Below are positions 1-9,029 of a stretch of 64,000 nucleotides of DNA, piece by piece (positions within the stretch are counted from its first letter, which is position 1; every line of letters begins with the position of its first letter). The stretch is from Calothrix sp. MO_192.B10 (GTDB lineage: Bacteria > Cyanobacteriota > Cyanobacteriia > Cyanobacteriales > Nostocaceae): the NCBI GenBank assembly GCA_030065055.1, contig JASJDS010000073.1:26591-90590 (forward strand), written 5' to 3'. Under the pieces are notes generated by a model that did not search any database, was not told the DNA's origin, and saw only the letters and a program-made list of their open reading frames with translations. Made by a program: the position numbers and the translations under genes.

Positions 1-191
1 TTTTTTATCCTCAAAAACAGTGGCATGGCTATTTTAGTAATTTTCTTGAGTTGTAAAAGGATAGTTGTCAATAGAAATGATTTAAATAATATAGGCGATC
101 GCCCCAAAAAATTAGGATATCACCTGCCATAAAATAGCTAAAAAATCTATTCATACTATTGACAAAATCATCAAATTAGAGGCAAATAAAT

Positions 192-1577
192 ATGGAAAAT
201 AAATTACACAAACAACAGCAAAAAATAAATTTAATTGTCGTTCTAGAACATCGTTTTCGCAAAACTCCCGATGGAGCAATATGGACGCTGACTATGTTTC
301 CCTATGAATTTTGGCAGCGTTACCTAGAAGTTTTCGATCGCGTCCGTGTAGTCGCTCGGGTGTGCGACGTTGAGTCAGTTCCACCCAATTGGAAGCGCGT
401 TAATGGCGAAGGAGTTTCATTTGTCCCCATTCCCTATTACATAGGGGTTCAACAGTACTTATCACGGGTACAACAAGTAAATCAAGCTGTGAGAAATGCC
501 TTTACTCCCGGTGATGCGGTAATTATGCGGGTTCCTTCCCAAGTTGCTACCCATTTACTACCTTTGTTAAAGCAATACCAGTATCCTTACGGTGTGGAAG
601 TGGTTGCCGATCCCTACGATGTGTTTGCACCCGGTTCTGTGAAACACCCCTTGCGACCTTTTTTCCGGTGGTGGTTCCCACGTCGGTTGCGACGACTGTG
701 TGCATCAGCTTGTGCAGCGGCTTATGTCACTGAAAATGCCTTGCAATCTCGGTATCCTGCGGGAATTAATACTTTTTCTACCTTTTACTCAGATGTAGAG
801 TTGCCTGATTCAGCTTTTGTATCTGTACCTCCCATCCTTAATCAACAGGACTTACCCACGGACAACGTCAGCACAGTCATTGCGACGCAAGGAAGCAATC
901 CCAACCACCTGACTTCTCCTAACGAGTGCGTAAGTCCTAAGAAAGACAAAGATGTCTTCAGATTGATTAGTGTGGGCACAATGGATCAACTTTATAAAGC
1001 TCCTGACGTGTTAATTGAGGCCGTTGCAGAATGCATCCGGGAAGGGCTGAATCTGGAATTAGTATTTGTGGGAGATGGTAAATATCGAGGGGAATTAGAG
1101 GCAAAAGCCGCAGATTTAGGCTTAGGAGAAAGAGTTAGTTTCTTAGGTTGGTTACCTGCTGGGAATGCTGTGCGTAGGGAATTAGATCAAGCAGATGTTT
1201 TTGTCCTACCATCCCATCAAGAAGGTTTACCCAGAGCCATGGTAGAAGCAATGGCGCGGGGGCTTCCCTGTATTGGTTCTAACGTAGGGGGTATTCCCGA
1301 ACTTCTCCATCCTAGGGATATGGTACCGCCTGGTGATGCAGAGGCTCTAGCCAGCAAAATCGCGGAAGTGGTTACTAATCCCCAACGGATGGCTCGCATG
1401 TCTACTTGCAACTTGCAGAAAGCCAAAGATTACGCCGGAGAATCTTTACACCAACGACGAATTCAGTTCTATCGCCATGTCCGCAGTAAAACTGAGGAAT
1501 GGTTACAAAATCAAGCTCAAACTTGTGGTCACAAAAGTACAGCAGTTACAAATGCTGAGTTGATCTGGGAAAAATAA
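192..1577 (+). CDS. GT4-family glycosyltransferase (paralogue 1)
   Basis: Predicted cytoplasmic retaining glycosyltransferase of the GT-B fold that adds a sugar to a lipid-linked glycan intermediate. The C-terminal nucleotide-sugar domain (about residues 250-400) has the GT4 pattern GDGKYRGELE, then FVLPSHQEGLPRAMVEAMA with the two spaced glutamates near residue 345, then GSNVGGIPELL. The N-terminal half matches the next gene closely, so the two are tandem duplicates. Compared with that paralogue it carries about 35 extra residues around positions 215-250, coded by a copy of an intergenic repeat (see findings). The stop lies 1 nt before the next start, so the two genes are probably cotranslated. 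The sugar donor and acceptor cannot be told from sequence. Confidence 0.88.
   Translation: MENKLHKQQQKINLIVVLEHRFRKTPDGAIWTLTMFPYEFWQRYLEVFDRVRVVARVCDVESVPPNWKRVNGEGVSFVPIPYYIGVQQYLSRVQQVNQAVRNAFTPGDAVIMRVPSQVATHLLPLLKQYQYPYGVEVVADPYDVFAPGSVKHPLRPFFRWWFPRRLRRLCASACAAAYVTENALQSRYPAGINTFSTFYSDVELPDSAFVSVPPILNQQDLPTDNVSTVIATQGSNPNHLTSPNECVSPKKDKDVFRLISVGTMDQLYKAPDVLIEAVAECIREGLNLELVFVGDGKYRGELEAKAADLGLGERVSFLGWLPAGNAVRRELDQADVFVLPSHQEGLPRAMVEAMARGLPCIGSNVGGIPELLHPRDMVPPGDAEALASKIAEVVTNPQRMARMSTCNLQKAKDYAGESLHQRRIQFYRHVRSKTEEWLQNQAQTCGHKSTAVTNAELIWEK
876..902 (+). repeat. Dispersed repeat copy (GTCATTGCGACGCAAGGAAG type) inside a coding region
   Basis: This 27-bp segment matches the intergenic copy at 6411-6437 at 26 of 27 positions. 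The start of the family also appears as the arm of the MITE at 51894. Here it lies in frame inside the first glycosyltransferase gene. Confidence 0.75.
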
Positions 1578-1578
1578 G

Positions 1579-2832
1579 ATGAATCTACTCCTAACACTCG
1601 ACCACCGCTTCCATCGGACTCCTAACGGAGCAGTCTGGACACAGACAACATTTGCTCATTCATTTTATCAGCGTTATCTACAGGTATTTGAACAGGTGCG
1701 AGTACTTGCCCGCATCCGCGATGTGCCATCAGTTCCACCCCATTGGAAACGGGCGGATGGAGAAGGAGTATCCTTTGTTGCTGTACCCTACTACGTGGGC
1801 CCAGTGCAGTATGTTTTACGGATACGACAAATAAAGCAGGCAATTAGAAATGCCTTTACCATCGGTGACGCTGTCATCATGCGGGTTTCTTCCCCCCTTG
1901 CCAACTATCTCTACACTCTTCTCCAACAAAATAACTATCCTTACGGAGTGGAAGTTGTTGGCGATCCCTATGATGTTTTTGCTCCCGGTTCTGTCAAACA
2001 TCCCTTCAGAGCCTTTTTCCGCTGGTTTTTTCCCCGTCAATTACGACAGCAATGTGCCGGAGCCTGTGCAGCCAGTTATGTGACTGAATATACCCTGCAA
2101 CAGCGTTATCCACCGGCAAATTCGGCGTTTTCGACCCACTATTCCAGTGCGGAATTACTTGATGAGGCTTTCGTCTCCGTTCCCCGCCTACCTCCCCAGG
2201 AAATGGATCGGTTCACCATTATTACTGTCGGCACCCTAGATCAACTTTATAAAGCTCCAGATGTACTAATTAAAGCCGTTGCCATCTGTGTAGCCAAGGG
2301 ATTAAACCTACAGTTAGTCTTGGTGGGAGATGGCAAGCACAGAGCAGAATTAGAGGCACAAGTTGCAGAACTAGGTTTAACAGAGCGGGTTCATTTCTTG
2401 GGAGAATTACCTGCTGGGGATGCTGTACGTACTCAGTTGGATCGAGCAGATATTTTTGTCTTGCCATCTCATCAAGAAGGCTTACCCAGGGCAATGATTG
2501 AGGCGATGGCAAGGGCACTGCCCTGTATTGGTTCTACAGTGGGAGGTTTTCCTGAATTACTTCCTCCAGAAGATATGGTATCCCCTGGTGATATTGCAGG
2601 TTTAGCCAGCAAAATTCAGGCAGTGTTGACTGATTCCAAGCGTATGGCTGGGATGTCGGCTCGCAATTTGGAAAAAGCTAGGGAATATCGAGAAGAAGTT
2701 TTAAACAGTAGAAGAGTCTGTTTATACCAAAGATTAAGAGAAAAAACTGAGCAATGGTGGCAAATACACCGTGGAACTGGTGAGCCACAAAAACACAGAA
2801 ATGATATCAACTTATCTGGTAAAGTCATATGA
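1579..2832 (+). CDS. GT4-family glycosyltransferase (paralogue 2)
   Basis: Second copy of the tandem GT4 pair, 417 aa. It shares with the first gene the N-terminal block VSVPPHWKRxxGEGVSF, the segment GVEVVxDPYDVFAPGSVKHP, and the C-terminal catalytic block FVLPSHQEGLPRAMIEAMA near residue 300. It lacks the repeat-coded insertion of copy 1 and so shows the ancestral length. Its stop overlaps the next start by 4 nt (ATGA). Probably a cytoplasmic sugar transferase of the exopolysaccharide pathway. Divergence from copy 1 suggests a different donor or linkage, but this is inference. Confidence 0.88.
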   Translation: MNLLLTLDHRFHRTPNGAVWTQTTFAHSFYQRYLQVFEQVRVLARIRDVPSVPPHWKRADGEGVSFVAVPYYVGPVQYVLRIRQIKQAIRNAFTIGDAVIMRVSSPLANYLYTLLQQNNYPYGVEVVGDPYDVFAPGSVKHPFRAFFRWFFPRQLRQQCAGACAASYVTEYTLQQRYPPANSAFSTHYSSAELLDEAFVSVPRLPPQEMDRFTIITVGTLDQLYKAPDVLIKAVAICVAKGLNLQLVLVGDGKHRAELEAQVAELGLTERVHFLGELPAGDAVRTQLDRADIFVLPSHQEGLPRAMIEAMARALPCIGSTVGGFPELLPPEDMVSPGDIAGLASKIQAVLTDSKRMAGMSARNLEKAREYREEVLNSRRVCLYQRLREKTEQWWQIHRGTGEPQKHRNDINLSGKVI

Positions 2833-3989
2833 ATAAACTTTTAGTCATTGCTGCCATTCCCAATACCCTCCGAGCCTTCCTGTTACCCTTTGCGGAACAC
2901 TTCCGGGCTAGGGGCTGGCGTGTTGATGCTATGGCAAAAGGCGTTTCCACAGACCCTGAATGCCTACAAGCTTTCGATCGCGTTTGGGATGTAGATTTAT
3001 GCCGCAGTCCCTTAGATCCACGCAATCTATTAATTGCCCCCTCACAGATCCAAGACATCGTCGTTCGGGAAAAATATGACATTGTTCACGTACATATGGC
3101 AGTGGCTGGTTTTGTGACCCGCTATGCCCTCAGGAATGCGATCAAACAAGGAAGTCCTAAGGTGATCTATACCGCCCACGGCTTTAATTTTTACCGAGGA
3201 GGACCGCCACTACACAACGCCATATTTTTAACCCTGGAAAAACTAGCTGGACAATGGACTGACTACTTAGTGGTGATGAATAGTGAGGATGAGTCAGCGG
3301 CAAAACGCCATCATATCCTTCCTCCTCAGCGAGTTAGGTATATGCCCGGAATTGGGGTAGATATTAATCACTATGGTCGGGATGGGGTTACGGATGCTGA
3401 TGTCTGGCGAGTACGCCAAGAAATGGGACTAACAGCAGATACTCCTCTATTTCTATCCATTGCCGAGTTTACTCCTCGCAAGCGTCATGGAGATATGTTA
3501 AAGGCATTTGCCAGGGTTACAAAACCCAACGCCTGTTTGGCTTTTGCTGGAGAGGGACCCCTGATGGAAGAGATGCAAAAATTGGCATCTCAACTAGGGA
3601 TACAAGACAGGGTGAAGTTTTTAGGCTTCCGGCGGGATATTCCCACCTTAATTCGGGCTGCTTGCGCCACCATACTGGTTTCCGAACACGAAGGACTACC
3701 CAGAAGTATTCTGGAATCTCTGTCAATGGGAGTTCCTGCCATCGGTACGGATATTAGGGGTATCCGAGACTTACTTTTATCTGGTTGTGGTCTACTGGTG
3801 AAATTGGCAGATTTAGAAGGTCTGGCAAAGGCAATGGACTGGATATTAGACCATCCTCAAGAAACTCAGGTAATGGGCAAACGCGGACAAGAAGCGATCG
3901 TCGCTTACGACCTCCAGCATATCCTCAAACTACACGAAAGTTTATATGCAGAGGCTTTAGGAAAAGTAAACGAGCCAGTCCTTGTCTAG
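2829..3989 (+). CDS. GT4-family glycosyltransferase
   Basis: 386-aa GT-B glycosyltransferase. The N-terminal domain opens with a Rossmann strand and carries DIVHVHMAVAGFVTRYAL and YTAHGFNFYRGG, as seen in GT4 enzymes related to galactosyl and N-acetylaminosugar transferases. The C-terminal domain has FLSIAEFTPRKRH, FAGEGPLMEEM and SEHEGLPRSILESLSMGVP with the EX7E motif near residue 287. The start codon overlaps the stop of the previous gene (ATGA), so all three glycosyltransferases form one translationally coupled run. It is not a recent duplicate of the first two. Role: one sugar-addition step in assembly of the surface polysaccharide. Confidence 0.88.
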   Translation: MNKLLVIAAIPNTLRAFLLPFAEHFRARGWRVDAMAKGVSTDPECLQAFDRVWDVDLCRSPLDPRNLLIAPSQIQDIVVREKYDIVHVHMAVAGFVTRYALRNAIKQGSPKVIYTAHGFNFYRGGPPLHNAIFLTLEKLAGQWTDYLVVMNSEDESAAKRHHILPPQRVRYMPGIGVDINHYGRDGVTDADVWRVRQEMGLTADTPLFLSIAEFTPRKRHGDMLKAFARVTKPNACLAFAGEGPLMEEMQKLASQLGIQDRVKFLGFRRDIPTLIRAACATILVSEHEGLPRSILESLSMGVPAIGTDIRGIRDLLLSGCGLLVKLADLEGLAKAMDWILDHPQETQVMGKRGQEAIVAYDLQHILKLHESLYAEALGKVNEPVLV

Positions 3990-4206
3990 CTAGAAAATAG
4001 CGAGTGAAGGAGTGAAGGAGTGTAGACGCGAAGCGGCTTCTCGAAGAGTAGGAGTGAAGGAGTAGGGGCGCATTGCGTGCGCCCTTGAGGAGTTAAGAAC
4101 AAAGCATTTTCATGCTTGTTTGCGTACAAATGACAATTAGCCAGTCCTCAATATTGACTTTTCCAAACAAATGTCACCGAACGCGTAACATTTATAGCAT
4201 CAAAAC
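3990..4206. repeat. Intergenic repeat block (GGAGTGAA short tandem repeats)
   Basis: After the third glycosyltransferase stop, 4002-4090 holds GGAGTGAAGGAGTG-type short tandem repeats and a segment with gaagcggcttctcgaagag. The same words occur at 58875-59040 and 26070-26140. No gene was seen. The segment 4150-4206 is AT-rich and may hold the promoter of the next gene. Confidence 0.6.
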
Positions 4207-4223
4207 AAGGAGTGTTCTACCTT

Positions 4224-4970
4224 ATGAATAAAGAATCTTTTTCTAATACTGTTGTTCTCGATCGCATTCAAAAATCTACCGATATTTGGACAGAGGAAAA
4301 ATGGCAAGAATTTTCGAGTCATTTTCTCGAAGAGCATCAAGGGATCAAAATACAACTACTATGTAAACGCCTATTAGATATTACCCTTGCCACCATTGCC
4401 ATTCTTCTTTTCTTGCCAGTTTTATTGGTCATTGCTTTAGCGATCAAACTCACTTCCCCAGGACCAATTCTATTTTGCCAAGAACGCTTGGGAAGGCTAG
4501 GCAAACCATTTGTGATTTATAAATTCCGCACAATGGTTGATGGAGCCATTCATATTGGTGCTGGTTTAGATACATTCAAAGGAGATCCCAGGATTACACC
4601 TATTGGTAAGTTCTTACGGGAATATCACCTTGATGAGTTACCTCAACTATTTAATATTCTCCGTGGTGATATGAGTTTAGTCGGGCCAAGACCACTCTTA
4701 GTTTCCACCTTAGAAACTTATACCAATGAACAAAAACGACGTTTGTTAATGCCCTCTGGACTCACAGCCTGGGAAGCTGTAAATGGAGGTTTAGATAATA
4801 CTTTAGATGAGCGAATTAAGCTAGATGTTTGGTATGTAGACCACTGGAATTTTTGGTTAGATATAGTAATTATTTTGCGAACAATTCCCGTTGTACTTCG
4901 CAAAGAGGGAGTATATCAAAAACATAGCAACTTGTTTGTAGCTACTCAAAAGTTAAATCAAGAAATCTAA
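4224..4970 (+). CDS. Polyprenyl-phosphate sugar-1-phosphate transferase (bacterial sugar transferase)
   Basis: Initiating enzyme of the glycan: moves a sugar-1-phosphate from a nucleotide sugar to undecaprenyl phosphate at the inner membrane. It has the family layout: one membrane helix (LLDITLATIAILLFLPVLLV), then SPGPILFCQERLGRLGKPF, YKFRTM, and DELPQLFNILRGDMSLVGPRP. It is the short form (248 aa), without the four extra N-terminal helices of WcaJ-type proteins. An upstream in-frame GTG exists at 4212, but AAGGAG at 4207-4212 overlaps it and sits 11 nt before the ATG at 4224, so 4224 is chosen. The sugar is not predictable. Confidence 0.92.
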   Translation: MNKESFSNTVVLDRIQKSTDIWTEEKWQEFSSHFLEEHQGIKIQLLCKRLLDITLATIAILLFLPVLLVIALAIKLTSPGPILFCQERLGRLGKPFVIYKFRTMVDGAIHIGAGLDTFKGDPRITPIGKFLREYHLDELPQLFNILRGDMSLVGPRPLLVSTLETYTNEQKRRLLMPSGLTAWEAVNGGLDNTLDERIKLDVWYVDHWNFWLDIVIILRTIPVVLRKEGVYQKHSNLFVATQKLNQEI

Positions 4971-4999
4971 ATTGCACACCTAAAAAAGAGTTAGCACTG

Positions 5000-5704
5000 A
5001 TGACAATTGCAGTAATTCACCAACCACAGTATTTACCCTACCTAGGTTTCTTTCACAAGTTACAACAAGGTGATATCTATGTGGTAATGGACAATGTACA
5101 GTTCCAGCGACGGGGTATTCAACACCGTAACAAAATCAAAACCTCCCAAGGCCCACAATGGCTGACTGTACCAGTGTTCCACCACTCCCGAGATGAAGAA
5201 CGCATTAACCAGATGTGCATCAACTCAGAATTCCCTTGGGCGCGTAAACACTGGAATGCCTTAGTTACAAATTATTCTCGCGCTCCGTACTTCCACCAGT
5301 ACGCACCGGAATTAGAAGCAATATTAACCAGGGAATGGACTCATTTGTGCGAACTGGATATGGCTTTGATTCAATGGGTGATGGATGTGTTGGGCATCCA
5401 CAAGCCGATTGTTTACCTCTCTACATTGGCAGTAGAAGGTAGCAAATCTGACTTGCTAATCAATGCCTGTAAAGCAGTAGGAGCGAATACATATTTGTCA
5501 GGTTCTGGAGGCAAAAGGTATATGGATTTAGAAGCCTTTGCCACTGCTGGAATCGATATTCTCTGGCAAGAATTCAGTTACCCATCTTACGAGCAGGTTT
5601 TTCCCGAATTGGGCTTTATACCAAACCTCTCAATTATCGATACTATCTTCTGTTGTGGTTCCCACACCAGAAATTTCTTAGAGCGTGAGTTAGTCAAGCT
5701 ATGA
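5000..5704 (+). CDS. WbqC-like family protein
   Basis: 234-aa protein of the WbqC-like family, recognised by the start IAVIHQPQYLPYLGFFHKL, then DNVQFQRRGIQHRNKIKT and the later YLSGSGGKRYMD. These proteins are found in O-antigen and exopolysaccharide loci. Their reaction is not settled, although a glycine- or amide-transfer role on amino sugars has been suggested. Its stop overlaps the start of the PIG-L deacetylase gene by 4 nt. Tight pairing with a deacetylase fits modification of an N-acetylated sugar: the freed amine could be re-acylated by the WbqC or FemAB-like proteins nearby (inference). Confidence 0.85.
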   Translation: MTIAVIHQPQYLPYLGFFHKLQQGDIYVVMDNVQFQRRGIQHRNKIKTSQGPQWLTVPVFHHSRDEERINQMCINSEFPWARKHWNALVTNYSRAPYFHQYAPELEAILTREWTHLCELDMALIQWVMDVLGIHKPIVYLSTLAVEGSKSDLLINACKAVGANTYLSGSGGKRYMDLEAFATAGIDILWQEFSYPSYEQVFPELGFIPNLSIIDTIFCCGSHTRNFLERELVKL

Positions 5705-6366
5705 ACAGGGTATTGATTATTGCACCACACGCAGATGACGAAGTATTGGGCTGTGGGGGCACCATAGCACGTTATGTAGATAATGGCGATGAAGTCCATG
5801 TCTTAGTCACCACCCAGGGGGATCCCCAGATGTATCCCCCTGAGGTACAAGAAAAATTACATCAAGAGTTAGGTGCAGCCCATGATGTTTTAGGGATATC
5901 TACTGTTCAGTTTCTCGAATTTTTTGCCCCCAAATTAGATACTATCCCCGGATATAAATTAGCTGGTGCCATTGACGGGGTAATTCGCTCACTCCAACCC
6001 AATATTATTTACTTGCCCCATCGAGGGGATTTACATAGCGATCATCAGGCTGTGTATCAGGCAACACTAGTTGCTTGCCGTCCCATTAACGGCTGTTCTG
6101 TACGTCAGATTTTCTGCTATGAGACTCTCTCAGAAACGGAGTGGGCTGCTCCCTTGGGGGATCAAACATTTATCCCCACAGTATTTGTCAATATCACAGA
6201 CTATTTAGAGCGGAAACTGAAAGCAATGAGTTGCTATCAAAGTCAACTCAAAGGCGCACCACATCCCCGTTCTTTAGAAGCAATTACCGCTTTAGCTAAG
6301 TTGCGGGGTGCTACTGCCAGTTTATTAGCAGCAGAAGCTTTCATGCTAGTCCGGGAAATACGTTAA
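5701..6366 (+). CDS. PIG-L family N-acetylglucosamine-type deacetylase
   Basis: Zinc-dependent deacetylase of the LmbE/PIG-L family, 221 aa, close to the usual length. The N-terminal motif APHADDEVLGCGG supplies His10 and Asp13, and LHSDHQ supplies the third zinc ligand near His115, so the active site is complete. It removes the acetyl group from an N-acetylated sugar or sugar conjugate. There is no signal peptide, so it acts in the cytoplasm on a nucleotide- or lipid-linked intermediate. It is coupled to the WbqC-like gene through an ATGA overlap. Confidence 0.9.
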   Translation: MNRVLIIAPHADDEVLGCGGTIARYVDNGDEVHVLVTTQGDPQMYPPEVQEKLHQELGAAHDVLGISTVQFLEFFAPKLDTIPGYKLAGAIDGVIRSLQPNIIYLPHRGDLHSDHQAVYQATLVACRPINGCSVRQIFCYETLSETEWAAPLGDQTFIPTVFVNITDYLERKLKAMSCYQSQLKGAPHPRSLEAITALAKLRGATASLLAAEAFMLVREIR

Positions 6367-6516
6367 ACCCCGTCCATGTTGAAACCTGGAGTTTCTGATT
6401 ATTCGGATGTGTCATTGCGACGTAAGGAAGCAATCCCAAATTCATGGCTCGAAAACTACGGTTCTCAAGGTAGATGAGGTTTAGTTGCAAAAAATAAATT
6501 ATTTCTGGAGTTAATT
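6367..6516. repeat. Intergenic repeats: GTCATTGCGACG and GAAAACT..GTTCTCAAG elements
   Basis: 6411-6437 is a copy of the repeat found in frame in the first glycosyltransferase gene. 6449-6482 (gaaaactacggttctcaagg and onward) matches the segment at 44171-44203. No gene was seen. TCTGGAG shortly before 6517 can serve as the ribosome binding site of the next gene. Confidence 0.65.
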
Positions 6517-7596
6517 ATGACTATACAACATACTTTGATCAAAAAATTCGGGTTTATGCTGCCTAAATTTTTGCGCGAAGACTATTCACCATACAAATGT
6601 AAGGTATCTGTCAACGGCATAAATTATGATTTCCGCACCCGCAGAATACATTGGCAAAATAAAATTAAGACCTGGATTAATACAGGTAAAAATCCGTTCA
6701 TCAAGCCCGTAGAATGTAAAACTTGCTTATTCGATACCCGCATACCAAACATATACATTGGTGCTGACGGTATTTGTAATATGTGTATGACATATAAACA
6801 GAATTTCAAACAAGAAATTCTAGATAGCGAACTGGAAACATTTTTAAATACCCCCAGAGAAGAGGGTGCAACCATAGATGCTGTGGTGGGATTTTCTGGT
6901 GGTAAGGATAGTGCAGTTTCTCTAATTACAGCACGGCAAAAATTTGGTTTAAATCTGACTGCTGTTTTGGTTCAAAATGGCTTTATTCCCGAACCAGTAA
7001 TTGAAAATGGTCGGAAGTTGTGTGACAAATTGGGTGTTGAATTGGTTGTATTAGATATTGACCTTGCACCCTATGTCAAAGAGATGATGGATAATAACTT
7101 TAAGACTGGATATCCCTGTTACAAGTGTGGGGATATGTTTTATAAGGAAATTCAAGATTACTGTGTTGAACACCGGATCAATCGAATCATCATGGGACGT
7201 AACTGGTGGCATTGGATTGAGCCAGAAGTACGTTCTACAAAATGGGTGACGGATGAAAAATCAGGGATGAAATTGCAAATATTTTCTTTACCATTTGTGT
7301 TGCAATTAACAGAACATGATATCTATCAAATACTGGATGAATTTGGTTGGTCAACGGTGAAAATTCATGGTAATAGTACCAACTGTGTTTTACCGGGATT
7401 AGTGGAATATGCAGTTAGCCAAAGGTTGGGTTATCATCCAGAATTACAGTTACTTTCCCGGGAAGTAATTACTGGCTTTTTAGATAAAGAAGAAGCTAAA
7501 CATCAACTATCAGAAGTTAGGGATAATACAAAGACTCTAGAAAAGATGGTGAATGCAAAACTAGAAGAAATCAAAGATAGGAATAACGAAAACTAG
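6517..7596 (+). CDS. N-acetyl sugar amidotransferase (WbpG/PseA-like)
   Basis: 359-aa PP-loop enzyme that turns an acetamido group of a UDP-sugar into an acetamidino group, as WbpG does for O-antigen sugars. An N-terminal CxxC pair and CNMC (about residues 66-90) are probably a zinc site. The PP-loop GFSGGKDSAVS starts near residue 126. YPCYKCGDMFYK and GRNWWHW follow as in the family. WbpG enzymes use ammonia made by HisH/HisF-type partners; neither is next to it here. The TAG stop lies exactly at the left end of a MITE-like repeat, so the natural C-terminus may have been altered (see findings). Confidence 0.88.
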   Translation: MTIQHTLIKKFGFMLPKFLREDYSPYKCKVSVNGINYDFRTRRIHWQNKIKTWINTGKNPFIKPVECKTCLFDTRIPNIYIGADGICNMCMTYKQNFKQEILDSELETFLNTPREEGATIDAVVGFSGGKDSAVSLITARQKFGLNLTAVLVQNGFIPEPVIENGRKLCDKLGVELVVLDIDLAPYVKEMMDNNFKTGYPCYKCGDMFYKEIQDYCVEHRINRIIMGRNWWHWIEPEVRSTKWVTDEKSGMKLQIFSLPFVLQLTEHDIYQILDEFGWSTVKIHGNSTNCVLPGLVEYAVSQRLGYHPELQLLSREVITGFLDKEEAKHQLSEVRDNTKTLEKMVNAKLEEIKDRNNEN

Positions 7597-7770
7597 GGAC
7601 TGTTTTCAAACTCATTCGTAGGTTGGGTGGAAGGTTGTGTAGACCCGAAGGGGCTTCTCGCAGAGTAACCCAACCTACCATTCTTCTGAACTGAAACGCG
7701 GGCATTGAGATCCCCGACTTCTGAATCAATATCTGCACATTTTAGCCCTAGGATAGAAGTCGGGGATCTG
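7594..7770. repeat. MITE-like fragment plus GATCCCCGACTTC hairpin
   Basis: 7594-7612 (CTAGGGACTGTTTTCAAAC) matches the terminal repeat of the element at 22634-22773. Inside is a palindrome GTAGGTTGGGT ... ACCCAACCTAC (7619-7678). The right terminal repeat is missing, so the copy is truncated. 7709-7770 holds a long hairpin with arms GATCCCCGACTTC and GAAGTCGGGGATC, also present near 16004, 29807 and 52572. Confidence 0.7.
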
Positions 7771-7841
7771 TTCCCTAGCCCTCACTATTTATTGTATTTC
7801 TGTTGAAGCCCAATTAATTAACTAAATGAGATGAAAATTAT

Positions 7842-8960
7842 ATGCTAAATATTCAAATCATTGATTTAAGTAACCCTATGTGGTTAGAAATATTACAAAA
7901 ATTACGCCATGATTTTTATCATTTGCCTGAGTATGTATATTTGGAGTCTCAACGAACTAATACTATTCCTCAAGGAATTCTCATTTCTCAAGCAGATAAG
8001 TTACTTTTTTTACCCTATCTCTTGCGTGAATGTAATGATATCTCTGGGAAAGAAGTAAACTCAAAAATGTTTGATGTGATCTCACCCTATGGCTATCCAG
8101 GAATTTTATTGAGTGAGGCAGCTTCTAATTCACCAGATTTTTTGGAATTAGCAATGCATGATTTAATATCTGCCTTTAACTCTCAAAATATATGTTCTGC
8201 TTTTTTAAGGTTACATCCCATATTAAATCAGAACTTAGAGAAAATTTATGGTGCTGACATCTGTAAAATAACGGGGGAAACTATTGGGATTGATTTAACA
8301 CTTTCTCCTGAAGAAATATGGAAACAAACACGTTCTGACCATCGTAAAGATATTAATCGTCATAAACGTTTTGGACTTGAAGCCAGGATGGTTAATTTTC
8401 AGGAATATTTTCATGAATTTATTGATTGTTATCAGCAAACTATGGAAAGGGTTGGTGCTAATCAATTATATTTCTTTAGTCACGAGTATTTTAAGAATAT
8501 TGCCCATCAATTAGGTGATTACTTGCATTTAGGGATTGTCGAGTTTGCCGGTGAGGTAATGTGTGCTTGTATATTTACTGAATGCTGTGGAATAGTTCAA
8601 TCTTATTTAAGTGGTACCAAGAACAAATTTTTAAAACAATCTCCTGACAAACTACTTTTCGATTATGTCAGATTTTGGGCAAAAGAACGGGGTAATCAAG
8701 TGTTACATCTAGGGGGAGGATATGGAGGTAAGAAAGATGGTGTTTATCAATTTAAAGCAGGCTTTTCTCGCAAACGCTATACTTTTTTGACTTTACGCCT
8801 GATTACGAATCCAGAAAAATATGATTATTTAGTTGCATCAAAGGCAAAAGCCTTAAATATTAATCCTCATGAGATGATGCGATCGGATTTTTTCCCCGCA
8901 TACCGTTCTTTATTAACAGGTAATGTACAACCATCAAAACTTACTATATCTGCAAAATAA
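7842..8960 (+). CDS. FemAB-like GNAT acyltransferase (paralogue 1)
   Basis: 372-aa protein of the FemAB-like (acetyltransferase 6, GNAT-fold) group. Visible blocks are SPYGYPGILL near residue 80, EIWKQTRSDHRKDINRHKRFGLEARMV in mid-protein, TECCGIVQSYLSGTKNKF, and RFWAKERGNQVLHLGGGYGGKKDGVYQFKAGFS at the C-terminal core. Such proteins transfer an amino-acyl or acyl group to amino groups of cell-wall or polysaccharide precursors. The next gene is a paralogue. In this cluster, acylation of an amino sugar is the likely role (inference). The gene is AT-rich and uses a plain ATG start. Confidence 0.8.
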   Translation: MLNIQIIDLSNPMWLEILQKLRHDFYHLPEYVYLESQRTNTIPQGILISQADKLLFLPYLLRECNDISGKEVNSKMFDVISPYGYPGILLSEAASNSPDFLELAMHDLISAFNSQNICSAFLRLHPILNQNLEKIYGADICKITGETIGIDLTLSPEEIWKQTRSDHRKDINRHKRFGLEARMVNFQEYFHEFIDCYQQTMERVGANQLYFFSHEYFKNIAHQLGDYLHLGIVEFAGEVMCACIFTECCGIVQSYLSGTKNKFLKQSPDKLLFDYVRFWAKERGNQVLHLGGGYGGKKDGVYQFKAGFSRKRYTFLTLRLITNPEKYDYLVASKAKALNINPHEMMRSDFFPAYRSLLTGNVQPSKLTISAK

Positions 8961-9029
8961 AAAATTCTAGCATAGGTAGACAAAAACAATCGACATACTG
9001 ATTGCCTAGGAGTGTATATACCAAATTCG

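Noticed and set aside
4002..4090. Possible rho-independent terminator after the glycosyltransferases
   Set aside because: The palindromic words belong to a dispersed repeat (also near 26110 and 58900), and no T-run follows.
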